Below, one piece after another: positions 41,405-49,587 of a stretch of 64,000 bases of DNA. The DNA comes from Paenibacillus sp. FJAT-26967 (GTDB taxonomy: Bacteria; Bacillota; Bacilli; Paenibacillales; NBRC-103111): the NCBI RefSeq assembly GCF_001541095.1, contig NZ_LMXH01000001.1, positions 1,762,842 to 1,826,841 on the forward strand, written 5' to 3'. Within the stretch, counting starts at the first letter, position 1, and the number at the start of each line of letters is the position of its first letter. The notes under the pieces were generated by a model. That model was not told where the DNA came from, did not search any database, and was given only the letters and a program-made list of their open reading frames with translations. A program made the translations under genes and the position numbers.

Positions 41405-42811
41405 TCAAATCAGGAAGATGGCGACCACAGTCGTAACCGCAAGACCGATCAACACCGGTTTGAGGTTGCGGCGCGCGAGATCGAACGGATCGACGCCGCA
41501 AATAGCAGCGGCCGGGATGAGCGCCCACGGAATGAGCGTACCTCCTCCCACCCAAATAGCGGCTACCTGGCCGAGTGCGGTAAGAGTCTCTGCCCCGGCT
41601 CCAAGGGCAGCCGAGAATAGGTGGGCGACAGAGCCGGCCAGCGAGATTCCCGAGAAGCCGGAGCCGTCGAGTCCGGTAATCGCGCCGACCGCAGTCAGTG
41701 TGACAGCACTGACTGCCGGTTGTACCGGCACATGATGTGCCAGCGCCAAGCCCAGATCATTGACGATGCCCTGGGAACCTGCCGGCAGGACGTTGCCGAA
41801 CAGCTCCAGCAGCGCGGCATCTCCGAGATAGAAGAATGCTGCGATGGGAATAACGGGACCGAATACTTTAAACCCGAAATGGAAACCGTCCACCAGGTAA
41901 GAGGTAGATTTGCCGAATCCCTCCTGCCGGTGAGACAACATCGCGACCAGGAGCAGGATTAGGGCCGCCGTTCCGCCGATCAAGGCGGTTGCCTCTCCGC
42001 CCTGCAGCCGGTAAGCGTACATGGTTGTGATGTCGGCGAGGAAGAGAAGCGGAATAAGAACCGCTAGAGTTCTCCGCTTCCTCACAGGGAGGAGAGGGAT
42101 TCCTTTCATGGAAGAGCCGCTGATTCCGGGAACCGCTGACTTCATGGCACTGGCTGGCTTAAGAACACCTCTTCTGAGGTCGCTGCGCAGAAACCAGAAC
42201 GCAAGCGCCGTCGTAACCGTTCCCATCACAATTACGAGGGGAATGGAGGCAGTGATAACGCTCCCGACAGGGAGACCGGCTGCATCGGCCGTTAATGTGG
42301 GAGCCGCTTGTATGACGAAATCGCCGGAGAGAGCAATGCCGTGACCGAAGAGATTCATGGCAACTGCAACTCCTATGGCAGGCAAACCGACCCGAATGGC
42401 AGCGGGAAGGAGAACCGCGCCTATCAAAGCGACAGCAGGGGATGGCCAGAAGAACCACGACACGATCATCATGATGATACCGATGATCCAGTAGGCGGCT
42501 GCGGGACTGCGGATAAGCTTGGTTACCGGAGAAATCATAGTATCGCTTACCCCCGACAGGGATAGCACATGGCTCATGCCGACGATAATTGAAATGACGA
42601 GGATCGTGGGAAGCAGTTCTTTCATGGCATAAATTAAGCTTGTGAAAATACCCTCGACGGATTGGCTCACCGATCCGGTGGCGGCCAGACCGATGAGTAG
42701 AATGCCGATTAGACAAATCGGCGTTGTATCTTTACGAAAGATCATAAATCCGATGATAAGCGCAATAAACAGCACGTAGACCCCATGCAAACCCATCAGC
42801 TCTACACCCAC
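41405..42811 (-). CDS. Polytopic membrane transporter (ion-transporter superfamily, substrate unknown)
   Basis: 468 residues from GTG 42811, chosen because GGAGGG lies at the right distance; an open frame extends upstream to 42874 without a ribosome site. About twelve hydrophobic helices, with two inverted-repeat-like halves and conserved-looking loops: LSLSGVSDTMISPVTKLIRS, FWPSPAVALIGAVLLPAAI, NLFGHGIALSGDFVIQAAP in the first half, and GAITGLDGSGFSGISLAGSV with VGGGTLIPWALIPAAAICGV in the second. The layout is that of GntP, CitM or DcuC type carriers for organic acids. I cannot name the exact family or substrate. Monocistronic. Confidence 0.78.
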   Translation of the reverse strand: MGVELMGLHGVYVLFIALIIGFMIFRKDTTPICLIGILLIGLAATGSVSQSVEGIFTSLIYAMKELLPTILVISIIVGMSHVLSLSGVSDTMISPVTKLIRSPAAAYWIIGIIMMIVSWFFWPSPAVALIGAVLLPAAIRVGLPAIGVAVAMNLFGHGIALSGDFVIQAAPTLTADAAGLPVGSVITASIPLVIVMGTVTTALAFWFLRSDLRRGVLKPASAMKSAVPGISGSSMKGIPLLPVRKRRTLAVLIPLLFLADITTMYAYRLQGGEATALIGGTAALILLLVAMLSHRQEGFGKSTSYLVDGFHFGFKVFGPVIPIAAFFYLGDAALLELFGNVLPAGSQGIVNDLGLALAHHVPVQPAVSAVTLTAVGAITGLDGSGFSGISLAGSVAHLFSAALGAGAETLTALGQVAAIWVGGGTLIPWALIPAAAICGVDPFDLARRNLKPVLIGLAVTTVVAIFLI

Positions 42812-42948
42812 GAGAATCCCTCCGTAATTGGGCTGATATCCTGTACTGCTACAATCTATGCATCCATGCAGCAAAGGTTCATGCCAGAGGGGGCCAATAC
42901 TTATAAGGTTAGGGCTGCGCTGAGTTTAAAAAGGGCTCTAAATATAAA

Positions 42949-43002
42949 CAAACCGGTCATGAAGGCCTTGCGGGGCTTCAAACCGGTTTGCTTTTGTTTT
43001 TT
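42949..43002. terminator. Terminator-like long hairpin downstream of the small protein gene at 43059
   Basis: CAAACCGGT (42949-42957) pairs with ACCGGTTTG (42982-42990), with GAAGGCC/GGGGCTTC extending the stem inside. The leftward side (TTTATATTT) would serve the gene at 43059-43310. The rightward side is even more T-rich (CTTTTGTTTTTTT), although no rightward gene is seen upstream. Confidence 0.75.
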
Positions 43003-43058
43003 TATATAGGGTCAGCTATTTTTCTCTATTAGTGTGGGCAGGAATTTAGAAGCGGGGG

Positions 43059-43310
43059 TTATCTCGGCATTTCGTTGTTGCTTTCGACTTTGGAGCTGAA
43101 TTCACATTTTTCACGGGAGTATACGGTTGAACCGTTCTGGATGCTGGAGCGGATCTTCACTTGCTCCTTGTTGTATTTTTCAATGTAGCCGCATCCGATT
43201 TGGACGTATACGTCATTGCCATCCATTCCCCAAATATACACTTCACTTCGAGTTAATGCAGCAGCAAACAATTCAATATCGGTTTCCAGTAGTCTCGTTC
43301 CATAAATCAT
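43059..43310 (-). CDS. Small protein of unknown function
   Basis: 83 residues from ATG 43310, with GGATGAG close upstream. Soluble and mixed in charge: YGTRLLETDIELFAAALTRS, then EVYIWGMDGNDVYVQIGCGY and YNKEQVKIRSSIQNGSTVYS. It looks like a folded beta-rich small domain. I do not recognise the family. It is isolated between the permease and the DUF3900 gene and is followed by a hairpin terminator. Confidence 0.65.
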   Translation of the reverse strand: MIYGTRLLETDIELFAAALTRSEVYIWGMDGNDVYVQIGCGYIEKYNKEQVKIRSSIQNGSTVYSREKCEFSSKVESNNEMPR

Positions 43311-43506
43311 CTCATCCTACACCCCAACTTCTTAGTCAGTCCTATTAGTAATGGTTCTATGTATATAGACAGTGCCATTAGATGATTTATCACATTACTA
43401 TGTAAAGTTTTTTTCGGGCATTCGAGTTTCTTTTGTCAAAAAACACAGGATTCGCTACAATCAATAGAGGTTAGACAACAGGTTAACGAATAAAGGGGAC
43501 TTTTAC

Positions 43507-44568
43507 ATGAATTTTGATGTGCAATACATCTCATTTTTTGTCATAAAGGACGACGGGACAGGCAAAGCATATCGTCATTTCCAGACGCTGGACGGATATG
43601 CTTATGAAGGAAGTTCGCTGGAACAATTCCTGGGGGGAGAATTCGCTAGACTTGCCAAACGCAAGGTGGAGCGCAATCCGCAATCCGAACAGGTACCGAC
43701 CAAAATCGGCCGTTTCATTACAGAGCCGGGCTGCGGACTTGAAACGAATCCGAATTATAATATGTTTGCCAGGCTGAGAGCGGCTTCTAACCGGGATGAC
43801 TTCTTCAAAGAAAGCGATGAATTGGCCAGAGCTTATATTCAGACGAGTTCGGTGCGGACAGGAGCTTTGATTATAGCGAGCGCGAAGCTGCCGCAGTATT
43901 TTGACGAGCCATTTGTCTTTGTCATGAAATGTGATTTTGAACCCAAAATCGCAAGGATTACGGATGAGTCGAGCCTGCTGCATGAGGTTGAAATGGCTGT
44001 GAACGCTAAGAATATGAAGGCCATCCAGTATCCTTATATGCCGGAAGCGGGAATGCTGGAAGAGTGGGAACTCAAGATTCATCAGCCTTCCCATGCCAAA
44101 TATTTTGAGGATCTGCTTAAATTCGTTGAATACGAGAAATCCATGCCTGAACTGCTCAATCATCAGGTATACAACATGGTTCAGCAGCACATTGAAGAAA
44201 CGCTGGTAGCTCAGCCGGAGCTCAGGGAGACGGAGGAGCGTGATCTGGAGCTGTGGGCAGCGAGTGACAAGCGGGAGCTTCAGGAGAAATGGACGCCGGA
44301 ACTTGTGATGGAAGCCGCCAATCATCTGGTGGATCAACAGCCGGATCTGGGTATGGCATTCAAGCTGGATCACCTGGCAGTCAAGGGCAAGCTGGCCGAC
44401 TACGGACGGAAAGTTCATTTTGCCAAATTTGGAGATCAATATGTGGTCTTGTTAAGCGGAAGCTCCCTGCACTTCGAGAAAGGGGTTTCCCCTATAGAAT
44501 TGCTTCAACCGGAAGATCTGCATTCTGTCCTGGCTAAGCTGGAGAAGCTGGCTGCCGAGGGAGATTAA
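43507..44568 (+). CDS. DUF3900-family protein
   Basis: 353 residues with AAAGGGGAC before ATG 43507. The N-terminal block NFDVQYISFFVIKDDGTGKA, the central RKVERNPQSEQVPTKIGRFI, FDEPFVFVMKCDFEPKIARI and AIQYPYMPEAGMLEEWELKI are strongly conserved in what I recall as DUF3900, a family found in Bacillales. No signal peptide and no membrane helix. The function is unknown. The gene is alone, 86 bases before the bPH gene, with a possible -10 (TACAAT) about 50 bases upstream. Confidence 0.82.
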   Translation: MNFDVQYISFFVIKDDGTGKAYRHFQTLDGYAYEGSSLEQFLGGEFARLAKRKVERNPQSEQVPTKIGRFITEPGCGLETNPNYNMFARLRAASNRDDFFKESDELARAYIQTSSVRTGALIIASAKLPQYFDEPFVFVMKCDFEPKIARITDESSLLHEVEMAVNAKNMKAIQYPYMPEAGMLEEWELKIHQPSHAKYFEDLLKFVEYEKSMPELLNHQVYNMVQQHIEETLVAQPELRETEERDLELWAASDKRELQEKWTPELVMEAANHLVDQQPDLGMAFKLDHLAVKGKLADYGRKVHFAKFGDQYVVLLSGSSLHFEKGVSPIELLQPEDLHSVLAKLEKLAAEGD

Positions 44569-44654
44569 ATCCAGCCATTTAGGCAAGGGTGATTCTAGAT
44601 AGAGGGAACTGATGATACAATTAGTTATACTTTTATTTAGGAGATGGATGGATC

Positions 44655-45032
44655 ATGGGACTGCTGGATGCTTTATTAGGAAATGCAACGGAATTAACGC
44701 CGGATAAGCTGCAGAAGGAGCTGGAACCGTTCCTGCTGGCGGATGAACGGGTGGAGAGGGCGTACAAAGTTATCCGCGACGGATTTGTGTTTACGAATAA
44801 GCGGCTAATCTTGATTGATAAGCAGGGAGTGACAGGATCGAAGGTCGAATACCAGTCTATTCCTTACAGAAGCATTATCCGTTTCGCCAAAGAAAGTGCG
44901 GGTACCTTTGATCTGGATGCCGAGCTTAAAATCTGGTTGACCGGAAGCGCGGAACCGATCGTCAAAAAATTTAATAAAAGCGCAAATATCAATGAGGTGT
45001 ATTTCGTTCTAAGCCAGCATATTCTGGGTTAA
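44655..45032 (+). CDS. Bacterial PH-domain protein (bPH family)
   Basis: 125 residues; TAGGAGATGG precedes ATG 44655. The pattern is that of the bacterial PH domain family PF08000: GLLDALLGNATELTPDKLQK, then LADERVERAYKVIRDGFVFT, NKRLILIDKQGVTGSKVEYQ, PYRSIIRFAKESAGTFDLDA and ELKIWLTGS. Proteins of this family form oligomeric rings; their role is not known. It may be cotranscribed with the DUF3900 gene and ends at a strong terminator. Confidence 0.88.
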   Translation: MGLLDALLGNATELTPDKLQKELEPFLLADERVERAYKVIRDGFVFTNKRLILIDKQGVTGSKVEYQSIPYRSIIRFAKESAGTFDLDAELKIWLTGSAEPIVKKFNKSANINEVYFVLSQHILG

Positions 45033-45073
45033 GTTATCATCATCTGCCCCTTTATAAATACTTAAGTAACGAC

Positions 45074-45115
45074 AAAAAAGAAGCCGCGCGCCAATGGCGT
45101 GCAGGCTTCTTTTTT
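45074..45115. terminator. Bidirectional terminator after the bPH gene
   Basis: AAAAAAGAAGCC (45074-45085) pairs with GGCTTCTTTTTT, and GCGCGCC/GGCGTGC extends the stem inside. Confidence 0.92.
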
Positions 45116-45155
45116 GCTTTGTGAAGAAGCGAATCATATGCTGGTTGAAATCAGT

Positions 45156-45288
45156 TTATTCCCCGCAAACGTTCTCAGGCTTGGGCTCCGGGCCTTTGCT
45201 ATCCGACAATTTGTCGCCGAACTGGTCCAGTCGTCCGGGATGACTGGCTGGACCGCGATTTTTGGGCTTGCTGTTTCTTCCTGACATA
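45156..45288 (-). pseudogene. Possible tiny gene interrupted by a one-base frameshift
   Basis: An ideal ribosome site (GGAGGTGA) is followed by ATG at 45288, giving MSGRNSKPKNRGPASH, but the frame then ends after 29 residues. If one T is dropped at about 45239-45241 the frame continues as PGRLDQFGDKLSDSKGPEPK and PENVCGE to TAA at 45156. The joined 43-residue product is hydrophilic and rich in Gly, Pro, Lys and Ser, like small spore-associated proteins. Either it is a 29-residue peptide, a broken gene, or a sequencing error. A 46-codon frame from ATG at 45294 in the second frame is the other option, but its ribosome site is too close. Low certainty. Confidence 0.4.
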
Positions 45289-45456
45289 GCATTCACCTCC
45301 GATACTAGTTTGCTGCAAAGAATCAAATTCATACCTTAGCCGTTCAACCTGCCGGCTTAATGACCCCTCCATTATATGTACATGTATAGCAGCTTTTATC
45401 CGACTGCATTTTATGGAAGTCTTCACTTGTATTGGTTTAGAAGGAGTTCGCGAAGG

Positions 45457-45504
45457 TTGAAATCTTTATATACAAAATGTATAGTTGTTGATACAATATG
45501 TATC
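45457..45504 (+). promoter_or_regulatory. Promoter overlapped by two phased palindromes, upstream of the L,D-transpeptidase gene
   Basis: TTGAAA (45457-45462), 17 bases, TATAGT (45480-45485). TATACAAAATGTATA (45469-45483) lies over the spacer and -10; a second dyad, GATACAATATGTATC (45490-45504), starts 21 bases after the first, so both face the same side of the helix. The shared core is ATACAAWATGTAT. This looks like a double operator for a dimeric repressor; I cannot name the regulator. Confidence 0.65.
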
Positions 45505-45551
45505 GAAAGGATTATGGAAAAATATCGCAATTGGTAGACAGGAGGTCGGGA

Positions 45552-47267
45552 ATGGGAGGATCGGAGAAACGATTTTCTAATCCTTTGGAACCGCAGCTTG
45601 TACGCTTGAATAAAAACTTGCTCATCAGCAAGGGAGATCCGCAGTATTTCGATAAAGTAATTCGTTATGCGGACAAGACCTCTCCGGAAGCCCATTTCAA
45701 AATGGGCGAGCGTGCCCGTGAACAGGGTAATATCAGCCGGGCGATTTTTCACTATCAGGAAGTAATGAAAACCTCTTCGTCACCGTATTACTACGAAGCT
45801 AACAGAGCGCTCCGCGATCTGGCGCTTCAGGAGCAAGCAGATTTGGAGGAGGCAAGAACAGAACTGGAAGTGGCGACCAAGGGCAAATTCAACCGGTTCC
45901 TGCGGATGTTTTTGTATGCGCTTATTCTTATCAATCTCATTCTGCTGGCAGCTCTGCTGGGCAGTGCGGGGGAGGACAACTCTGCTGCGGCATCGGCCTC
46001 AGCGGCTGCTTCCTCGCTTGCTGCCGGCAGTGATTCCGGTAAACCCGCACAAGGAACAGGAAGCAGCTTCTCTACAGAAGCTGCTTCTGTGCGTGGTGAT
46101 GCCTCTATGCCAGTGCCAGAGAAGGATGTTCCTTATGTCATGGATTTTCCGGCAGGAGTGGGTGCGGAGTGGATCGAGTCCGAGCTGCTGCGTGAAATGA
46201 ACCGGCTTGTACAAGAGAATTCCCGCCAGAACCGTGTAATCTACGGGTTTGTTGTAGATGGTAAGCAATCCGGCAGAACAGATCCACTAGGATCTTCATC
46301 CTCAGGCGGACAAGCTATCCGGGAAGAGTTAAGACCGGGGCAAGCTTATCCGCTAGACAGCCAAGCAAGCCTGGAGAATGCATTCGTTGCTGCCGAATAT
46401 GTACCGCAGCTTCGTTCATCCATTCAGATTTATTACATAAGTGAAGGAGTTCCGCAGGCGCAGGCACTTACAGTGGCGGGTGCGCAAATTATCCGGACGG
46501 CTTTGCAAGCTTATGCTGCAGATCATGACGGCACCTATCCGGCGTCTCTTGATTTGCTAATACGGAGCTACCCGGATAATTACTTAAGCTTTCTGCCAAA
46601 GGAGGTCTTGACGGGCTCGAGTCGCGTAAGCCCTTACTATGACGGTGGAGGCGGCTGGGTGTACATTCCCGCCGCTGACGATCCAGGCTCGGTGCTGCGC
46701 CCGAACCTGCCGGCTGCCGCTCTGGCGGTCGCACAGCCCGTCAGCGCTGCGTTATCCGCACCGGCGAACATTCAGCTGGAGCCGGTGCAGGTGTACGTAA
46801 GCAAGCGGGAGCGCCGCTTGCTGCTGCAGGCCGGCAACGGGACGGTACTAGCGTCCCGTGCGGGAATCGGCCGCCCGGAGTCACCGACGCCGGGCGGCAC
46901 GTACTCCGTGCTGGAGCGGGTACTCGCTCCAGCGGGCAGGGCGCCGGGAGTGTACGGCGCCGCGGCTCTCGGGCTCGGCAGCATCGCGGTGCACGGCACG
47001 GCGGACGCTGCCTCAGTGGGCGCCGCCCGCTCACTCGGCTGCGTCCGTGTGGACGACGCCGAGATGCTGGCGCTCTTCGCCCTCGTGCCGAAGGGGGCCG
47101 CCTTGCATGTGGTCGCCTCGCTGGACGAGGCCGGTGTGCCGGCTTTGAAGCGGCCGGTCTCCGAGCACGGAGGTGAGCTTGCGGCCGCTGCGGCTGCTCT
47201 GCGGCCTGCTCAGCTTTCTTCAGTGAATGAGCATGTCCCAGGCAAGGTTTTTCACTGGCTGGGCTAA
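45552..47267 (+). CDS. Membrane-anchored L,D-transpeptidase (YkuD domain) with cytoplasmic TPR-like region
   Basis: 571 residues from ATG 45552, where CAGGAGG is well spaced; an in-frame ATG at 45498 lies inside the second palindrome. The N-terminus is cytoplasmic and TPR-like (SPEAHFKMGERAREQGNISR). One membrane helix (about 115-138, FLYALILINLILLAALLGSA) is followed by a Ser/Ala-rich linker. The C-terminal domain is YkuD: VYVSKRERRLLLQAGNG, the catalytic pair His481 (AVHGTADAA) and Cys497 (SLGCVRVDD). It would cross-link peptidoglycan by 3-3 bonds outside the membrane. The middle (VAGAQIIRTALQAYAADHDG) is unassigned. The last third is much more GC-rich than the first. Monocistronic. Confidence 0.85.
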   Translation: MGGSEKRFSNPLEPQLVRLNKNLLISKGDPQYFDKVIRYADKTSPEAHFKMGERAREQGNISRAIFHYQEVMKTSSSPYYYEANRALRDLALQEQADLEEARTELEVATKGKFNRFLRMFLYALILINLILLAALLGSAGEDNSAAASASAAASSLAAGSDSGKPAQGTGSSFSTEAASVRGDASMPVPEKDVPYVMDFPAGVGAEWIESELLREMNRLVQENSRQNRVIYGFVVDGKQSGRTDPLGSSSSGGQAIREELRPGQAYPLDSQASLENAFVAAEYVPQLRSSIQIYYISEGVPQAQALTVAGAQIIRTALQAYAADHDGTYPASLDLLIRSYPDNYLSFLPKEVLTGSSRVSPYYDGGGGWVYIPAADDPGSVLRPNLPAAALAVAQPVSAALSAPANIQLEPVQVYVSKRERRLLLQAGNGTVLASRAGIGRPESPTPGGTYSVLERVLAPAGRAPGVYGAAALGLGSIAVHGTADAASVGAARSLGCVRVDDAEMLALFALVPKGAALHVVASLDEAGVPALKRPVSEHGGELAAAAAALRPAQLSSVNEHVPGKVFHWLG

Positions 47268-47480
47268 CCGAACTTTCACGCATGCCGCCCGCTTCTAAGC
47301 ATAGAGAGAGCGGGAGATGCATGGAAGTTGGGGTATGGGATGTGGGTTGGAGGCGGGGATATAATACCCGCAGAGCGGGCGAAGTTTACCATTCGAGTCT
47401 GATTCGATGAGCCTTTCCACGCAGGAGAGTACGGCAGGTTTTAGGCCGCGGCTGCTTTCCTCTATTTTTTGAAGGTATTT

Positions 47481-47509
47481 TTGTTTTTATCCGTGAAATC
47501 TACTAGAAT
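47481..47509 (+). promoter_or_regulatory. Promoter of the IF-3-like gene
   Basis: TTGTTT (47481-47486), 17 bases, TAGAAT (47504-47509), 54 bases before the ATG. The leader is short and I see no S4/L20-type autoregulatory fold of the kind found ahead of classical infC. The remaining part of 47268-47480 shows no gene. Confidence 0.65.
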
Positions 47510-47563
47510 ACAAGGAGTTCCTAATGCATCCAAATAACGAACTCGTATTAGTGGAGGTCACCT

Positions 47564-48058
47564 ATGATTACGAATGAAAAAATTAAAGCCGCTGAGGTTC
47601 TGCTCACCGGATTGAATGGAGAAGACCTCGGGATCGTATCCCGTGAGGAAGCGCTGCGCGCCGCGAAGGAAGCCAAGGCGGATCTGGTTTGTACCTCTTT
47701 AATGTCCAGCCCTCCTCCCTGTAAGCTTGTTGCACGTGGAATGGCTAAACAAGCCGCTCAGAAGGAAAAACAGGCCCAGCGGCAGAGCGGGACACCCCTT
47801 AAAGTGAAAGAGTTGCGTCTGACCGTAAATATCGAGGATCACGACTATGAGACGAAGCAAAGGCAGGCAGAGAAGCTTCTTGTTACGGGCAATTCGGTAC
47901 AGCTGGTGGTTCGCATTCAAGGAAAAGAGGGACCGAAAGCTAAAGCTTTACTGGAGCGTCTGCTTAAAGATTTGGCAGTTACAGGCATTAAAGAAACAGG
48001 GATTCAAGTGAGCGGCAAGCAGGCTGCGGTTAAGATAAATCCGATAGGCCTGTTATAA
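47564..48058 (+). CDS. Translation initiation factor IF-3 paralogue, divergent and orphan
   Basis: 164 residues; GGAGGTCACCT is an excellent ribosome site. The IF-3 architecture is clear: N-domain MITNEKIKAAEVLLTGLNGE and DLGIVSREEALRAAKEAKAD, the SSPPPCKLVARG remnant of the PPVCRIMDYGKF linker motif, and a C-domain with LKVKELRLTVNIEDHDYETK. Yet several core residues differ: the DYGK motif is lost, and the ribosome-contact RFKGRE block reads RIQGKEG. Classical infC is followed by rpmI and rplT; here an unrelated AT-rich gene follows. This is therefore probably a second IF-3-like protein of unknown role, perhaps a regulator of initiation or hibernation (inference). Confidence 0.82.
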   Translation: MITNEKIKAAEVLLTGLNGEDLGIVSREEALRAAKEAKADLVCTSLMSSPPPCKLVARGMAKQAAQKEKQAQRQSGTPLKVKELRLTVNIEDHDYETKQRQAEKLLVTGNSVQLVVRIQGKEGPKAKALLERLLKDLAVTGIKETGIQVSGKQAAVKINPIGLL

Positions 48059-48191
48059 AGTGAAATTTCTGTAGTTCGTGAAGTTATGTCAGGAGCAATA
48101 AATGACTCGTAGTGTAAAACGAGAGAATGTCATTTGATGAAGTATGGGCAGCAAATCAGCGCATTTTCGCAAGTATCGTATGGAGATAACC

Positions 48192-48212
48192 GGGGCCTAA
48201 TAAGCCCTTTTT
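48192..48212 (+). terminator. Weak terminator after the IF-3-like gene
   Basis: GGGC (48193-48196) pairs with GCCC (48204-48207) followed by five T residues. The stem is short. Confidence 0.5.
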
Positions 48213-48240
48213 ATTGTTAATGTTTAAGGGGGGGGCGGTT

Positions 48241-49431
48241 TTGAAGAAATATATAAGTACGTCCTTACTGATAATATTAATATTTACGGCGGGTACAATT
48301 TATGTTCTGAAAAGTTCTGAACCCCAACCCTCAAACAATTCAAAGGATAACATGGAAGCAATGCCAGTATACGAAGATGAAGATAACGTAAACAAAAATG
48401 AGATCAAATCTGAATCCGCTCCTGTCGGCTCCGTTCAAAACTATGAATTGAAAAACAATGAATTTATCTCAACCTTTATTACAGCAAGTTATATTAATGA
48501 TACATTAATTGCTTTTGAATATGATCAAAGTGAGGCGGAACAAAGTTCAATCGGACTAATGAATAGAGGGGAAAAAACGTTTAATAAAATTTACGATGCG
48601 CCTAATAAAAAAATCATTAATTCGCTTGTTGGGGTCAAAGATAATCTTTACTGGGTCGAATATAATAGAAGTAATGAAAAGAAAAAGGAATGGGAAATCA
48701 AAACCTTACATTTGGATACTAAACAAGTTAAAGTCGTGGATCAAGGATACCTCGATCTTGAACTCCAACCTCCTGTCTTAAGAATGGAAGATAACAAGGT
48801 TACATGGATTAAAAAAACAATTGAGGATAAGATCATTACAAGCAGTTTAATCGTATTTGATCCCATTAAGGGAAAGATGGATACCATTGCTTCAGAACAA
48901 CTAAACGATCAAATGGATCAACGAGATGGAATATTCATGGTGCTGCAACGCCCTTTAAAAGAAGGAATTCTGGTGCAGCAAACGTCCTTCAATAAAGAAT
49001 CAGCCTCGATAGACGAAAAACAAATTGAGATTGTCTATTATCCGTATGATTTTAATGAAAAGCCCGAAATTTTGAAAGAAGGAACAGGCGTTGTAGATTT
49101 TACGGCGGATGATAAGTGGTTTGTCTGGACAGAAATAGGGAAATTATACGTAGCAGATAAAAATAGCGGGGAAATAAAACATATCATTGAGGCGCAAGAC
49201 AAGGATCTTACGTTAGACACCCCCTTTATACGCGGAAATAAACTATATTATAGATATTCAATGTACCAAATTTTTTCTCTAGATCTTGAGAGTGGTAAAG
49301 TACTGGAAATATCAAGTCATCAATTAACTACTTCCAAATTGTTTAATAGTGAGAGTTATCTTGGCTTTTCTGTGATGGATCCTCTGAAATATGAAGGTGA
49401 AGCTCAATTAAATGTAATTGAATTGAATTAG
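48241..49431 (+). CDS. Membrane-anchored extracytoplasmic protein of unknown function, AT-rich
   Basis: 396 residues from TTG 48241, preceded by AAGGGGGG. A single N-terminal hydrophobic segment (YISTSLLIILIFTAGTIYVL) acts as signal anchor, followed by an acidic linker (NMEAMPVYEDEDNVNKNE). The rest is beta-rich with repeated blade-like stretches (GVKDNLYWVEYNRSNEKKKE; DDKWFVWTEIGKLYVADKNS), so a beta-propeller is likely. I do not recognise the family. The base composition is clearly AT-richer than both neighbours, and Lys/Asn/Ile codons dominate, which suggests a horizontal origin. Confidence 0.75.
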   Translation: MKKYISTSLLIILIFTAGTIYVLKSSEPQPSNNSKDNMEAMPVYEDEDNVNKNEIKSESAPVGSVQNYELKNNEFISTFITASYINDTLIAFEYDQSEAEQSSIGLMNRGEKTFNKIYDAPNKKIINSLVGVKDNLYWVEYNRSNEKKKEWEIKTLHLDTKQVKVVDQGYLDLELQPPVLRMEDNKVTWIKKTIEDKIITSSLIVFDPIKGKMDTIASEQLNDQMDQRDGIFMVLQRPLKEGILVQQTSFNKESASIDEKQIEIVYYPYDFNEKPEILKEGTGVVDFTADDKWFVWTEIGKLYVADKNSGEIKHIIEAQDKDLTLDTPFIRGNKLYYRYSMYQIFSLDLESGKVLEISSHQLTTSKLFNSESYLGFSVMDPLKYEGEAQLNVIELN

Positions 49432-49450
49432 CTGTAATCGAATAGAAGGG

Positions 49451-49498
49451 AAGAGCGGGCGTAGATTGAGTATCATAATCATATCCCTGCTCTTTTTT
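49451..49498 (+). terminator. Terminator after the AT-rich orphan gene
   Basis: AAGAGCGGG (49451-49459) pairs with CCCTGCTCTT (49485-49494) with one bulge, followed by T residues. Confidence 0.65.
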
Positions 49499-49534
49499 GA
49501 ATAAATTCACAAAATGTGGATTCTGGCGGAAACG

Positions 49535-49570
49535 AAAAAAGAGCCCGATGCAGTAAGGATGCGGGCTCTT
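49535..49570 (-). terminator. Terminator of the M29 aminopeptidase gene
   Basis: On the minus strand AAGAGCCCG (49570-49562) pairs with CGGGCTCTT (49547-49539), followed by TTTT. Confidence 0.85.
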
Positions 49571-49587
49571 GTGAAACAGGGTAAAGT

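Noticed and set aside
46741-47322. Leftward open frame of 193 codons
   Set aside because: Arg/Pro/Ala-rich shadow of the GC-rich 3' third of the L,D-transpeptidase gene.
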